The notes: a model not told the origin generated them from the letters alone. A stretch of 64,000 nucleotides of DNA from Rhopalosiphum padi (GCF_020882245.1 NC_083598.1:5015178-5079177), one strand, 5' to 3'. Positions 12,901 to 25,093 are shown, numbered from the stretch's first letter. Translations and numbers: made by a program.

Positions 12901-15900
12901 TTTACGGGTTTAACTATGCATTTTATTCAATTTTTTTTATATTCCAATAACAAAATTGAAATGACATTTTTCGGAGCTTTTTTTATAATTCAAGAAATTC
13001 GAACAGAATAAATAAAAAAATACATTTTAATAAAAATAAAATAAAACAAAACAAAAATATACATACTCAGTGTACCTAGAAAATGGACAATTAATAGATT
13101 ATATAAAACTGATTTAAACTTTTTGATAAAATGTGATTAATATTTTATATTATGATAATAAAAAAATTACTGTAAGAAACGTATCACAAAAAAATATAAA
13201 ATAAAATTGTATAACGCGCAATAAAAATAAAAACTAACAAATTACGTACCTATCAATTCTTCTAAATAAAATAAAAACATAATATAGGTATAAGTAATCA
13301 TTCATGTTCGTAGTTAATATAACTAATTAGGATAATTAGGAAAAACCTTGTATAAGATGTTACTGAAATTTAACTTACCATATTTCTCTAAAAAAATTTA
13401 CCATATTTTATTTTACTATATAGCTATTAATAATTGTTAATATAGGAATGAGGGTATCAAAAAAAAAAAAAAATAAATAAAATAAAATCTTTTAAGAACG
13501 ATTAATAGAAGAAACATTTAAAAATCTAATTATTTAGAACGTCCTTTATAATGTGAATCTAAAGCAATTTCTAGTTTCAATTCAAAAAATTATATATCGA
13601 CATTACGACGTTTCGTGCAAGTATTGATCCTATACACTGTTAGTAAGATGAATTTGCTATCCCACCGAAATTTGATTTACTTTTTGCTATAACCAATGGA
13701 GAATTATTGAGAATAACTTTCAAACTAATAGTTTGGTTTTACGAAAGGTAAATCTACGGTATATGTCATTGATGAAGAATGGCGATTTGATAAAGTGCAT
13801 ACACAGTTTCCACAATGAAATTTTTACTACCTATTAAAATGTGTGTCGATTGTTTTAATTGGCATGAAAAATTATCATGACATCGTGATAGAAGATCGGT
13901 GAGACACAACATGAAAAACAACTTCCAATGTACATATTCCTAATTCTGCAGGACAACATTATCACATAGACACAAAGACAGCGACACACTATGATTACAG
14001 GTCTCTAAAATTTAATATTTACTATATGAATAACAAATTCTATAGTAGCTTATTTTGGTTCTAACTACTGAAAATAATGAGAGTTATTGGATTTACTTCA
14101 ATGATCCCATAATTGACAGATATTAAAATTTGGATACGTACAAAAAAAAATTATCTCGTAGAAAAATTGAATAAAATTACGGTGTTAGTGGTAATGATCA
14201 TGAAAATTTATTTAAAAAAATTGATGATGGTACAATATGAGAGTAAGGATGACATTTATTCACCAGAAGCAATCAACCATCTGTTTTTTTCACAAACAAA
14301 CGGGTTAACGGATCAACTTACTCTTAAAACCCTTGCTGGAATTCGTCGCTACTCAGTCACTTGCACATTATACTATTTAATTATAAATGCTGATAATAAC
14401 TATAAACTATAATACACCAAACAATATCGGAAAGATAAAGATAGGTGAGAAATGATTATTATACTTAAAAACAATACAATATCTAGATTTGAGATGGAAT
14501 ATAAAACTATATATTTTAATTTTTAACTACGTTAAGGACTCTTAAGTTCCAATTTTCCTTATAAGATATTCTCAAGATTGACTACCATCACGTAATGAAA
14601 TATAATGTCAATAATTGTATTTTTAACTTCAATTTCGATTCGTGAGACCAAATAGAACATAACAGAAGCGACAGTCAAACAGCTGGCCGATTTGTTTCAT
14701 TTTTCCGGCTACATTGTTGACTACATAATATAGTCAGCGACGACTTTTGATGATCATGGAACATGATCCAATACAGATTAAAGAAGGCTATACGCCAAGC
14801 CTCCGCTGCCAATAATTTTTAAGGTCAACTGAAATATTTATCAGTGATCAATTGCATTTTGACTGCTGTCACTTCCATTATGTTTTATCGCGTTACCGAG
14901 TACCAGTGTGATATCAAACTAGCAACAATCAATACCAATAATTATTTTTTAGTTCAATAAATCAAAATATTAATCTCTAAAATAAATATTTACCTGGACT
15001 ACCTATAAAAATAAAATTATTAAGTTATCAATTAATTGAATAATTCTACACATTTGTCATTTATATAATTGATTTTCTTTAATTTGTTCTTGAACTAAGT
15101 CGACGTTTCGAGTTCGGGGGATTAGAGTTTTAAATGAATATCTATGTCCTATGATCACATAAATCAGGAATCACGACTTTCAAACATATTCATTATATAA
15201 AGCTATAATATTGAGTGGGTTTAATTAAATACAACTAAAATTTTAATAAATATAAACTAATTATAAACATGTGAATTATACAATATATCTAAAAAACAAA
15301 TACTTACTGACAAAATTATCTTTAAAATCAAATAATCTTTTATTATTATACGGTTAACAATCTTTGACAATAGTAAATATAAATCAACGTTATAGGATAA
15401 TAAATAGTATTACATTATTAAGTGTGTCAAAATCAAACATTTGGTCTTGAACAGTTCTCATAAAAAAATTAATATAATAACATTTTAATAATGTCATCAA
15501 TTTTAAATTGTTAAATCCTATAGTATGTTATACGATCTGATAGTAATTAAAGATAGTTTATGGTTTAGAACATCCCTTTAGTAATGATAAAAAAATACAC
15601 AAAATAATATTCTAATTTAATTCAAAAAATGTGTTGAAATCTTAAAAGAGTAAGTGATTATTAGTTAATTATTTGTCGCAGTTGATGATTATTAATTTTT
15701 AATAAGTAGTTAGTAGTTTAGATAATAAAATTGTAAACTTTAAATTTTTACAATATTATTTTTTTTTTATTCGGTTTATATAACCTAAAAATGGGTAATC
15801 GACTTTATTATATTACTGAAAAAACTTAATTTTAAAATTTATTAAAAAATAAATCATATAAAATACATACTAATATTAGCTAAAAAAAAAAGGAATAGGT

Positions 15901-18776
15901 AAATAATTATTTAAAAAACAAAATATACAATATATCATCAACATAAATCTGTTTTTTTTTTTGTGATAACTGTAATGTTACGATGCAACTTGAAATCAGT
16001 GGCGTAGCAAGGGTATGGCGAACTGTGCCTACGCCAGGGGCCCAAATTATGAAGTGGCGCAAATTTATGCTTTAAAATTGGTACTTATTTTTGTTCTACT
16101 TTCAAAACGACATTTCTTTATTACCTATACGGCTATACATTTTGAAATGTGTATGATTTTGTTTATCTTGTTTATCGTTAAATTCGTTTTTTACTAGAAG
16201 GAACGGTGCGTGCTTGTGTGTGTTAAAAAATATCATTCCGTATTTTCGTCAATTTTTTAATCGCTAAAAAGGCGCATTTTCCTAGGTTTGCCAAGGGCGC
16301 TAACGAGTTAGGTTACGCCACTGCTTGAAATTATATTTATAAGACATAATGAAATATGAGTGTTCTTATGACCTATGTTCAAGTTCTTTTCATATTTCTA
16401 ACCGTCTTGTCGTTAACAACCCGCCTGACATACTATTTGTAATAGCACTATGAGCATAGTATGAAAGGGTGTCGTAACTATATGCGGTGACTATACTATG
16501 CGGGTCATAGTGATCTCACCATAACATAAGATATTCTTGTTGACTAGTTTCTTGTTGGCGGACTCCCAAATTCCAAATTCTTCTGTATTAGTTTTATAGT
16601 TTATTCAAATAGCACTATGCTTTTTACATTGGTCTTAACATGTTTGATTTTCAAACTTCCCAAATAATTGTTTCATCATACCTTTCATGTGTGGGTTTTA
16701 TTTAGTGAATTTAATATAAATCTCCTAGGTATGAAACAATCATATTAATGTGTACGATGTTTAGATTAATCGATTGTATATATTGATTAAGAATTGTAAA
16801 ACATTTGAATGTTTCAATTAAAAATTGTTTAAAAGAATTAAAAGTTTTTTCTTAGTATTAAATCTAAGAGTTGTATGAAATGTATAGTTGCTCTGATTTT
16901 AGAGAAGTTTAAAACTTAAAGAATATAACAACCTGCGTATTTAGTGGAGGTCCAGTTGGGCTTGGGCTCCGGACGGTAAGTTTGAATTTTGCAGAGTATT
17001 TTGATATAATACGGTAGCTATAGTTTTCTTACGTGAGGCGTTACGTTAGTTAATTTCAAATACTTACATACATATTTCACGGCCCCATCTTGCGAATTAT
17101 CTGTAAATATATTATATAAATTTAATATAAAGTATATGTCAATTTAAATTATTTAGTACAAGTACAAGTAGATATGAACTATTGACAAATGTTCTTGAAT
17201 ATTATATTTATTTATTTATTTATCTATCGATAACTATCTTGCGGAAGATTATTTGTACTTCTATGAAGTATCAATGAATAAAATACTGTAACTATTTGAA
17301 CAATAGTAATCAATAAAACATTATTTATTGGTATTTTACATTTGTTGCATTAGTGTGTCTAATTTCGTATGGGTTGTTAGGTTAGGTTAGGTTAGCAGTA
17401 TGTTTTGCAAGGTTTTATAAAATAATGTTTTATTTCAATATATTTTAAAAATATATTATAGATAATATAGATAATAGATAACTATAGAGGTATTATAACT
17501 TGTCGTCATACAAAATATTAATTATTGTAGGCATTAATGCTTATTTTATGTTATTATTGTTAGAACTATATATCAAATTTTCTTCAAAGAACAATGCAAT
17601 AACTACTTAATAATATATAAATGCTTACTTAAAAATCCAGCAATATCTGTTAGAAAATCTGTTAAATTTTAAAATAATATATATTAAATTATTATAAAAA
17701 CCTTTAGCCTAAAAAATTGATAAATTTTATAATTTAAAAATATTAAATAAACTAATCTCGTTTTATCGGTAACTACGTACTGACTTGTTTCCTATTGATA
17801 AATTCATTACTTAGAAATTTTTTTTATTCAACTTTTGTTGAATATTCTAGGTATCTATATGATTAATCAGTTATTAATAGTTATTTAGATATACCAAAAT
17901 CGATTTTTAATAACATTAATTCCTTTTTCCCTTAATTATTTCGCTCAATTAATTTAATTAATACGGGTAATTTTCAATGATTTCAATCGTCATCTAATTA
18001 TCAAAGACACTAAGAATATACAATATAAAATATCATCCTTTTAGTACATAAAATTAAAACTATGCCGAGTTCTTATTTATTTACTTATAATAAGTTTAAA
18101 ATATTACATTTAAGATTGGCTGAAAAAAATAATATATAGTAATACAGTATAACTTATGACATTATAATTTTCATATTTTCATTTAGTAATAATTTATTTA
18201 AATATTACAGCTATGTTTACATAGTAAGTATATAATAATATTATATACATAAAATTTAATATTTTTTTAGGTATCATGAACATTACAATTTTTTTTTAAA
18301 TTTTCACGCTTAACATTTTCGATACTTATATAATATAGGAAATTAATATTGGGTAAAAATTGAAAGTAAAAAAACGGTGTAAGTTATGTTTCTTTCTATT
18401 AAATAGTAAAATATCAATAATTGTTTTTAGTTTCTAGATAATTTATAGAATAATCTACAAACCATTATAAATGAATATCAATACAATAAAAATAATAAAA
18501 AAATAATTATTGTAAATAAATACATTTTACCATACCAGCATCATCTATGTTATATTCAGGATACGCATTTGATAAGTTCAAATCTGTAAAAAACATACAA
18601 TATAAGAAAAGGTTTAAGTTATGTATTGAATATAAATACAATAATAATTAATAAACAATAAATATGATCACACCTTTAAAATAATTTTGATATTCTGTAT
18701 ATGCAGTTGCAGGAGTAATCAAAAATGGGATAACTGAGATTGTAATAGTTATAAAATACTGTTTAAAATTAATCAT
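3952..18776 (-). CDS. Micro-exon gene for a 199-aa secreted protein (bicycle-like exon architecture)
   Basis: I assembled 22 coding exons (5' to 3'): 18776-18674, 18583-18536, 17646-17629, 17100-17068, 15879-15871, 15319-15308, 15002-14994, 13387-13379, 13261-13250, 13075-13067, 12709-12701, 12358-12350, 11576-11568, 11140-11129, 10189-10178, 9305-9291, 8292-8284, 7783-7772, 7358-7350, 5815-5801, 4393-4361, 4145-3952. All introns are GT-AG, with donors mostly GTAAGT, GTATGT or GTACGT. Every junction is phase 1 and the frame has no stop: 600 nt, 199 residues. Exon 1 encodes a signal peptide (hydrophobic residues about 8-22, A-T-A cleavage site after residue 25). The mature protein is polar, Asn/Ser/Lys rich, with one cysteine. 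The last exon encodes 63 residues and a basic, serine-rich tail containing GRKRSR, a possible nuclear signal. Aphid bicycle effectors share a signal peptide, many tiny exons and uniform phase, but carry two CYC motifs that are absent here. Effector function is inferred; individual micro-exons could be missed or extra. Confidence 0.82.
4640..5090 (+). repeat. Dispersed repeat beginning TTTTAGATTCTGAACGGAG
   Basis: The head (AGATTCTGAACGGAGTGATG) followed by a body with CGTCAGGAAAAACC-like and AAAAACGAATCATTGTAAA stretches is shared with a copy at 23560-23900 (AGATTCTTAATGGAGTGTTG, CCAGGAAAACCCC, AAAACGAACCATATT). Body-only sequence appears near 38480-38690, and a head-only trace near 46660. 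The family is unnamed here; from memory, such sequences are abundant in aphid genomes. It lies in intron 20 of the micro-exon gene. Confidence 0.55.
5801..15879 (-). other. Sixteen consecutive micro-exons of 9, 12 or 15 nt
   Basis: Exons 5-20 of the gene above total only 171 nt (57 residues) across 10 kb. Nine are 9 nt, five are 12 nt and two are 15 nt. Each has a pyrimidine-rich tract ending in AG before it and a consensus donor after it; GTACGT is the donor for exons 9, 12, 14, 15 and 19. Because all are multiples of three in phase 1, any subset could be skipped without breaking the frame. Exons 12 and 15 sit in near-identical surroundings: TTACGTAC, the exon, then GTCTGTGGACAA on the plus strand. 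Confidence 0.8.
15997..16323. mobile_element. hAT-type MITE with perfect 8-bp target duplication
   Basis: The element is 327 bp. Its ends are CAGTGGCGTAGC and, inverted, CAGTGGCGTAAC (one mismatch in 12). It is flanked on both sides by the identical octamer CTTGAAAT (15989-15996 and 16324-16331). An 8-bp duplication and a CAGTGG-type end are hAT hallmarks. There is no transposase, so it is non-autonomous. It sits in intron 4 of the micro-exon gene. Confidence 0.85.
17376..17395 (+). repeat. Four units of TTAGG-type telomere-like repeat
   Basis: GTTAG repeated four times without error, i.e. the TTAGG unit typical of insect telomeres, in intron 3 of the micro-exon gene. It is too short to mean a telomere; it may be chance or a repair scar. 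Confidence 0.5.
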
Positions 18777-18860
18777 TTTAATTATTTTATATGCACGGAG
18801 AATGAAAATATTATGTTAACGTTAAATTATGAAATGAAAATAATAATACTCTCAAGCTAC

Positions 18861-18867
18861 TTTTATA
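18861..18867 (-). promoter_or_regulatory. Candidate TATA box of the micro-exon gene
   Basis: TATAAAA on the minus strand, 85-91 nt upstream of the ATG at 18776. A start site about 30 nt downstream would leave a leader of roughly 60 nt. The position is plausible, but TATA-like strings are frequent in this DNA. Confidence 0.35.
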
Positions 18868-18879
18868 ATTGATTCCTTC

Positions 18880-19372
18880 CTACCTCACTCTACAATAATA
18901 AATAAATAATACGTAACAACAAATATACAACGACAACAAAAAATATTTATTATTTGTCTTCTTATTTTTAAGGCAATATATTGTGATAAACTTAACCTAT
19001 TAGTCACGTTTTATCTACGAGTATACGTTGTTTTAACAAACGTGCAAACAAAATAATATTGATTTGGCAAGACTAATCAAATACACTATTAATAAGGAGA
19101 TATTGCATGCATCTAGTTTTATTATTTTATATTTAAAAGGAATAAGAATGGTATCCTATAACTTTTTCGCATTGTGGCACTTCATTTTAAAATTACATCA
19201 TACAATTTCAAAGTCAATTGTCTATAATCTATGCTACTCTAACCTAACCTACGTCTATGCTAAATTAAAATGCATTTTTGAATGACCTTTTTTTTATCTC
19301 TATACCCTGGCCCGCTAAATTATAATTTTCTAAAAATTGTCCCTCTTATAACTTTCAGTTGCCTATCCCTGA
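18880..19372. other. Upstream region of the micro-exon gene
   Basis: Sequence upstream of the proposed promoter. A 73-codon plus-strand frame at 19064-19285 has no recognisable features and is probably chance. No other gene or repeat boundary is seen. Confidence 0.35.
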
Positions 19373-20076
19373 TATAAATAATAATTACATACTTATTTAT
19401 TTACATGAAAATTTATTATTATTTTCTAATATTACGTCTTTTCAATGAGTTTATACATACATTGTAATATCGAAATAAATATACTAAACTAACAATTGGT
19501 AATATTTAAACAGATTATGTTGACGATTAGTCATCATTCTGAAATACAGATGACTATAACTACCTATTAATTTTTCTGAAATAAAAAAATATTGTTCCTT
19601 TTATGATATTAAACTAAATAACATGATAATTAAAATAGTGTTAATTAAATTGTTAAAAAGTAATAATACGGAAAACTCAAGAATGTCCACATTATTTTTC
19701 AACGATACATATATTTTTTTTTAAATTTCGTTTAAGATTGAAAGAACATAGGTAATTGAACCTTTCATAATACATATATTCCTGTATATAAATTATATAA
19801 ATATATACATATTCATTTATTAGGTTCAATAAGATTAAAATTGCTTAACAGTGTCAAACTACAGAGAAAAATAAAAACGTGGACAATAATTGTAATAATT
19901 ATTTTATTTTATTGAGACATAAAAGTCTAAGTGGTCTAACCTAATATTATGACGTCATGCGTAACTAAGTTACGATGACACGTCATGCGGGTATCTATTA
20001 TTAATAAGGCCAACAATTATATGCCCTAAAAATCTATAAAATAGAGCGGGGGTCGTTTGGGCGAAGGTAATAATTT
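19373..20076 (+). repeat. Duplicated block, copy 1 (copy 2 at 21801-22480)
   Basis: It starts ATAAATAATAATTACATACTT and ends in TCGTTTGGGCGAAGGTAATA. From about 19480 onward it is nearly identical to 21905-22480, apart from a 28-nt stretch (around 19960-19987) absent from the second copy. It contains the recurrent module with TGTCAAACTACAGAGAA, TTATTTTATTGAGACATAAA and ATGACGTCATGCG that appears several more times to 29.5 kb. No coding sequence is seen. Confidence 0.8.
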
Positions 20077-20826
20077 TTACCAAAAAAAATAATAGTCCGT
20101 TTGGGCGACTATCATTTGTACCGTTTGGGCGAGTGAATTTATTTTTACCTGCGTGCGAGGTAAAAACCGGGTGACAAATAGGTACTGATGATATTATTGT
20201 AATATTACTAATCGATAGTGATTAATATTATCGAAAATAAGATTACGATTCAGACACGCTATCCAAGTTGTACATAATAACACTGTAGTGTGCTATGTGA
20301 AGTACTCAACAAAAAGAAACTATATAAAAAAAAGAGTTTGTGCAAGAAACATGGAATAAATATGAAAGAGGGAACATTAGCTAATTAGAATACATAAAAT
20401 GTTTAGGTTTAAAATATCAGGCTAATAAATTTATTTAAACTGTACTATAATTATATTATATGTAATTTTATTTATAATTGTTGACTTATTATTAAATATT
20501 TATGTGTTATATGATTTTTGGCTGTAGATTCCTTATACTTTATATGATTTTTGACCAATTATTTATATTTTATATGATTTTTGACTTATTATTATTAATT
20601 ATTCATATTTTATATGATTTTGTTTAATTAATTGTTGAGTGTATATTATAAGCATTTTCATACCACTCAAACGGTATTTTTAATTGAATAATTCTCGCCC
20701 AAACGGTATATATCTATTCGCCCAAACGGTAGTTTTAGTTGACAAAACCCTCGTCCAAACGGTATATAGTTATTTGCCCAAACGGACTATATTTTAGGTC
20801 GATTCACCCAAACGGTCTACGCCCAT
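20048..20826. mobile_element. Element with opposed arrays of CGTTTGGGCG at its ends
   Basis: The left end has three copies of CGTTTGGGCGA (near 20054, 20099 and 20122). The right end has six copies of the reverse complement with variants (near 20666, 20694, 20718, 20750, 20774 and 20803). The core holds about four degenerate units of TTTATATGATTTTTGAC. Repeated short motifs in inverted orientation at both ends resemble the subterminal arrays of foldback or other terminal-repeat DNA transposons. No transposase is visible and no target duplication was identified. A partial left end recurs at 22453-22480 within the duplicated block. Confidence 0.6.
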
Positions 20827-21800
20827 AAAATATGTATGCAGTTATACCCTAAAAATTACCAAAATATTCTCTAAAAAAAAATGTTATTGTAAAAATGATT
20901 AAATGATTATTTTTTATGTATTATACTATAATACAATTATTTCCAATGATTTATAAAAATGTATGGTATTAAAAAATATTAAAAATTAAAAAATTAAAGT
21001 AATAATAAAATTAATAAATAATAAGTTAAACAAAAACATTAATTAATTGATAAACATTTTAATTTTTACTTGATCTTATTGCATTGAACAATTAATGATT
21101 ATTGGATAAGTTTTCAAACAGCATTGAGCGTCGACAAATTTTTGTAGCATGAAAAAGAACGTTCTACATCGACGGATGTAATAAATAGGTACCTATTTAT
21201 AATACAATAAATTGTTTCATGTCAAATCTTCTAGGATACTCTCTAACGTGGGTACATCACCGGATAATACTTTAGAAATTTTCGTAAGAATATGAAAACT
21301 ATTTTTTTTTTTAAAACATCTTCATATTTTTTGTTAATATCAGTGCCATTTGTACCACTAATTTCACATGTTTTACTTCACGCAGTTTCTATTAGTTTAA
21401 TTGAGTCTTTAACAAGTTTTTAAGATCTTAAATATGCTGCAAAAATATACTAAATACTAAAATATGCCCTAAAAATGCAAAAATGCTATAATATGCAATA
21501 ATATACAAAATAAAATTTCGTGTACAGCATCTTTAGGTTATGAAACAAATTTTAGTATACACTAGCTATTTTTTTGATCAACCAATAAAAATACGCAAAT
21601 GCATACAAGTGTTGGCTCTAATTATTACTATTGAGAAATACCTAATATATTTAAAGACATTTTGGCATTAAATATGACGTATGAGTTATATTTTTCTGAA
21701 TTGTTAACATATTTTACTTTATTTATTCAATTTAATAACAATTCAGAAAGAAAATTGTATTTTCCGAACAATATAAAATGTAGCAATATTGCAATAATGC
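20827..21800. other. Non-coding spacer with part of an inverted module
   Basis: The first 770 bases are AT-rich, with clustered ATGCCCTAAAAAT and TGCAAAAATGC strings near 21460-21490 and no gene. Bases about 21620-21780 form a module whose reverse complement occurs at 24365-24525 and 25205-25390, including TGCCAAAATGTCTTTAAATA on the latter strand. Confidence 0.5.
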
Positions 21801-22480
21801 TATAAATAATAATTACATACTTATTTATCTATATGAATATCAATTATTATTTTCAAAACTTAGGTCTTTCACTTGAGTTGGTTGATATAATTTTAATATC
21901 GAAATAAATATACTAAACTAACAATTGGTAATATTTAAGCAGATGATGTTGACGATTAGTCATCTTTCTGAAATACAGATGACTATAACTACCTATTAAT
22001 TTTTCTGAAATAAAAAAAATATCGTTCCTTTTATGATATTAAACTAAATAACATGATAATTAAAATAGTGTTAATTAAATTGTTAAAAAGTAATAATACG
22101 GAAAACTCAAGAATGTCCACATTATTTTTCAACGATACATATATTTTTTTTTAAATTTCGTTTAAGATTGAAAGAACATAGGTAATTGAACCTTTCATAA
22201 TACATATATTCCTGTATATATATTATATAAATATATACATATTCATTTATTAGGTTCAATAAGATTAAAATTGTTTTACAGTGTCAAACTACAGAGAAAA
22301 ATAAAAACGTAAACAATAATTGTAATAATTATTTTATTTTATTGAGACATAAAAGTCTAAGTGGTCTAACCTAATATTATGACGTCATGCGGGTATCTAT
22401 TATTAATAAGACCAACAATTATATGCCCTAAAAATCTATAAAATAGGGCGGGGGTCGTTTGGGCGAAGGTAATAATTTTA
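21801..22480 (+). repeat. Duplicated block, copy 2
   Basis: Second copy of 19373-20076. It stops abruptly in the left end of the CGTTTGGGCG element, just after GGTAATAATTTTA, showing that the duplication happened after that element had inserted next to copy 1, or that the element end belongs to the block. Confidence 0.8.
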
Positions 22481-22569
22481 CAATCTTTAAATAACAATCA
22501 TTTTGAAATATGCATCATCCTATTGGTTATTCAAAATATGTACCTATATGTTTTATAACAAAATGTTCA

Positions 22570-23230
22570 ATAAGATTAAAATTGTTTTACACTGTCAAAC
22601 TACAGAGAATAATAAAAACGTGGACAATAATTGTAATAATTATTTTATTTTATTGAGACATAAAAGTCTAAGTGATCTAACCTAATATTATGACGTCATA
22701 CGTACCGAAGTTACGATGATACATGCGGCGGACGGGTATCTATTATTATCGTATTGTTTGTCACGACAATAATAAATTTTCATAATATTTAAATGTTTGA
22801 ATATTATCTGTGAATTGAAATAAATTCATAACATAATATAATACTTCAACTTCTTAGAATTAACAAATCAGAAATACTATACACAATAATTGATGATTTG
22901 TATTAAATTATTTTATCTTTACTTTGAGATATAACTGTGCTAGAGCGTAAGAATCCGGTTAGATAGCAGATAGCCAATGATTATTTAAACAAATATACAT
23001 ACTTAATTAGTTATTCTGAAATAAAAATATCGTTCCCTTTATGATATTATAAATAGTTTTTATTAAATGTTAAAAAATGGAAAAATACGGAAAACTCAAA
23101 AATGTCCACATTATTTTTCGAAGAAACATATATTTTTAAATTTTCATTTGATTAAAATAATATAAGCACTTTAACTTTTCATAATACATAATATATATTA
23201 TATAAATATAAACATATTCATTTATTAAAA
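22570..23230 (+). repeat. Further partial copies of the duplicated module
   Basis: 22570-22760 repeats the TGTCAAACTACAGAGAATAA to GACGTCATACGTACCGAAG part. 22860-22990 matches 29555-29695, including GTGCTAGAGCGTAAGAATCC. 22995-23230 is a diverged copy of about 21960-22250 (AAATACGGAAAACTCAAAAA and TGTCCACATTATTTTTCG). All are non-coding. Confidence 0.7.
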
Positions 23231-23559
23231 ATGAATAAAAATATTATAATATTTTTAGTGTTTTAATTTTTGATCTGTTTATATTTTATAGGTACCTATA
23301 TTTTTAAAATTTAAAATATCCTCTTTTTATAATTTTTAAATTAAAATAATGATGCTAATTATTATTTATAATAACTCATAGAGATTTAAAACATGTTTTG
23401 TAACTATAATAATATTATAAATTTTTATTTTATGCAATTACATTTTCGAAATGCAAAAGGGGGTATTATCATATTATTGAATTGAAATTAAACACAAACA
23501 TTACAGTGGTCAGTGACCCACTCGACACCTATTGTACGGTACCACCGTACACTGCCACC

Positions 23560-23900
23560 ATAGTTTTAGATTCTTAATGGAGTGTTGAATGTATTGATTT
23601 AAAGTGAATCTATGTGGAACTTTGGGGGGAAAAAACTAAAAATTGTCTAGTAGTTTCCAAATACGCCAGGAAAACCCCTAAAAAAAGTAACGGAAAAACG
23701 GGAAACATGGGCATAATCAGATTTAGATAATATCGAATTTTAATTTTGCTGAAATTCAAAAACGAACCATATTATCTTTTAAATTTTCACTAAATATTTA
23801 TATTAGCGTTGTCTATTTACGATTACATTTTCAATATATTTTTTAAGATATTTATAGACGATTGACATTTTTGATTTCATTAAGTTTTTATGCCGATAGA
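23560..23900 (+). repeat. Copy of the AGATTCTGAACGGAG repeat family
   Basis: A diverged relative of 4640-5090: the same head, a shared CCAGGAAAACCCC-like segment and the AAAAACGAACCAT tail in the same order. It has no coding potential. Confidence 0.5.
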
Positions 23901-23937
23901 AAAAATTTAGTTTCCCAAAAAATCTTTAAAATTTTAA

Positions 23938-24222
23938 AGTTTTAAGCGAAACAAAATCATTATTTTTATATTAATGATAGGTCAACCATTTTTTTGTTTT
24001 TATGAAGAGATAATTTTCCGTGACGTATCATTTTTTTATTTTTAGTAAATTATATCAATAATTTTATATTTATAAACGGAAAAATTGAAATTTTTCAACC
24101 ATTAAAAAATAATAATTATGAAATATACCCTATCGAAATTTCCAATGTAACTATATATTTTTATAACTAAAGGTTTAATAAGATTAAAACTGTTTAATAC
24201 TGTCAAACTACAGAGAATAATA
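23938..24222 (+). repeat. Direct repeat A, copy 1 (copy 2 at 25604-25889)
   Basis: It begins AGTTTTAAGCGAAACAAAAT and ends CTACAGAGAATAATA. It is almost identical to 25604-25889, 1.67 kb away in the same orientation. A diverged third version lies near 28300-28400. Confidence 0.8.
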
Positions 24223-24228
24223 TAGATA

Positions 24229-24540
24229 AATATAGAAGTAAATCCTGTTCTTCTAGTCACTTTTAAAGTGATCTTGCGAGAGTTGACAAATGTCCAAGTT
24301 GTAGACAAGATAAGTGGTGACATTCCAAAATGTACTATTGCTACTTTTCATATTGTTCGGGAAACACGATTTTCTATTCTAAACTGTTATTAAATTGAAT
24401 AAATAAAGTAAAATGTGTTAACAATTCAGAAAAATATAACTCATACGTCATATTTAATGCCAAAATGTCTTTAAATATATTAGGTATTTCTCAATAGTAA
24501 TAATGTAATAAATTATATTATACGAGTATAATATGATATG
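24229..24540 (+). repeat. Direct repeat B, copy 1 (copy 2 at 25094-25401)
   Basis: It contains GTTGACAAATGTCCAAGTTG, GATAAGTGGTGACATTCC and the reverse complement of module 21620-21780. It is nearly identical to 25094-25401; a diverged version is at about 29020-29180. Confidence 0.8.
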
Positions 24541-24589
24541 TATATTAATATAATATACACAGGTATAAATATATTATGTTAATTTCAAG

Positions 24590-24990
24590 CGCATATTATA
24601 CTCTTTCAATCTTAAAAAAAATTTAAAAAAAAAATGTATGTATCGTTGAAAAACAATGTGGACATTTTTGAGTTTTCCGTTTTATTTCTTTTTAACAATT
24701 TAATTAAAACTATTTTAAATATCATGTTATTTAGTTTAATATCATAAAAGGTACGATAATTTTTTTTTATTCAGAAGAATTAATAGGTAGGTATAGTCAT
24801 CTGTATTTCAGATTGATGACTAATCCTCAACATCATCTGTTTAAATATTACCAATTGTTAGTTTAGTATATTTATTTCGTTAGTAAAATTGTATCAACCA
24901 ACTCAAGCGAAAGACCTAAATTTTGAAAATAATAATTGATATTCATATAGATAAATAATTATGTAATTATTATTTATAGCATTATCATAT
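24590..24990 (-). repeat. Inverted copy of part of the duplicated block
   Basis: Reverse complement of about 21800-22185 (ACTCAAAAATGTCCACAT and TCATCTGTATTTCAG are visible in opposite orientation). Its order relative to the neighbouring inverted module at 24365-24525 is not that of a simple inversion, so the cluster has been rearranged more than once. Confidence 0.7.
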
Positions 24991-25093
24991 TTTATGATGA
25001 ATTGCCTTTTAGAAGTACCTACGATGTATTAATCTATAATATATAAATTAATTATTACAGACTAGGAAGATATTATTTATAAATATCAAGTAT

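Noticed and set aside
14113..14412. 99-codon plus-strand ORF
   Set aside because: No motif, no splice context and no repeat partner; it lies in an intron of the micro-exon gene on the other strand.
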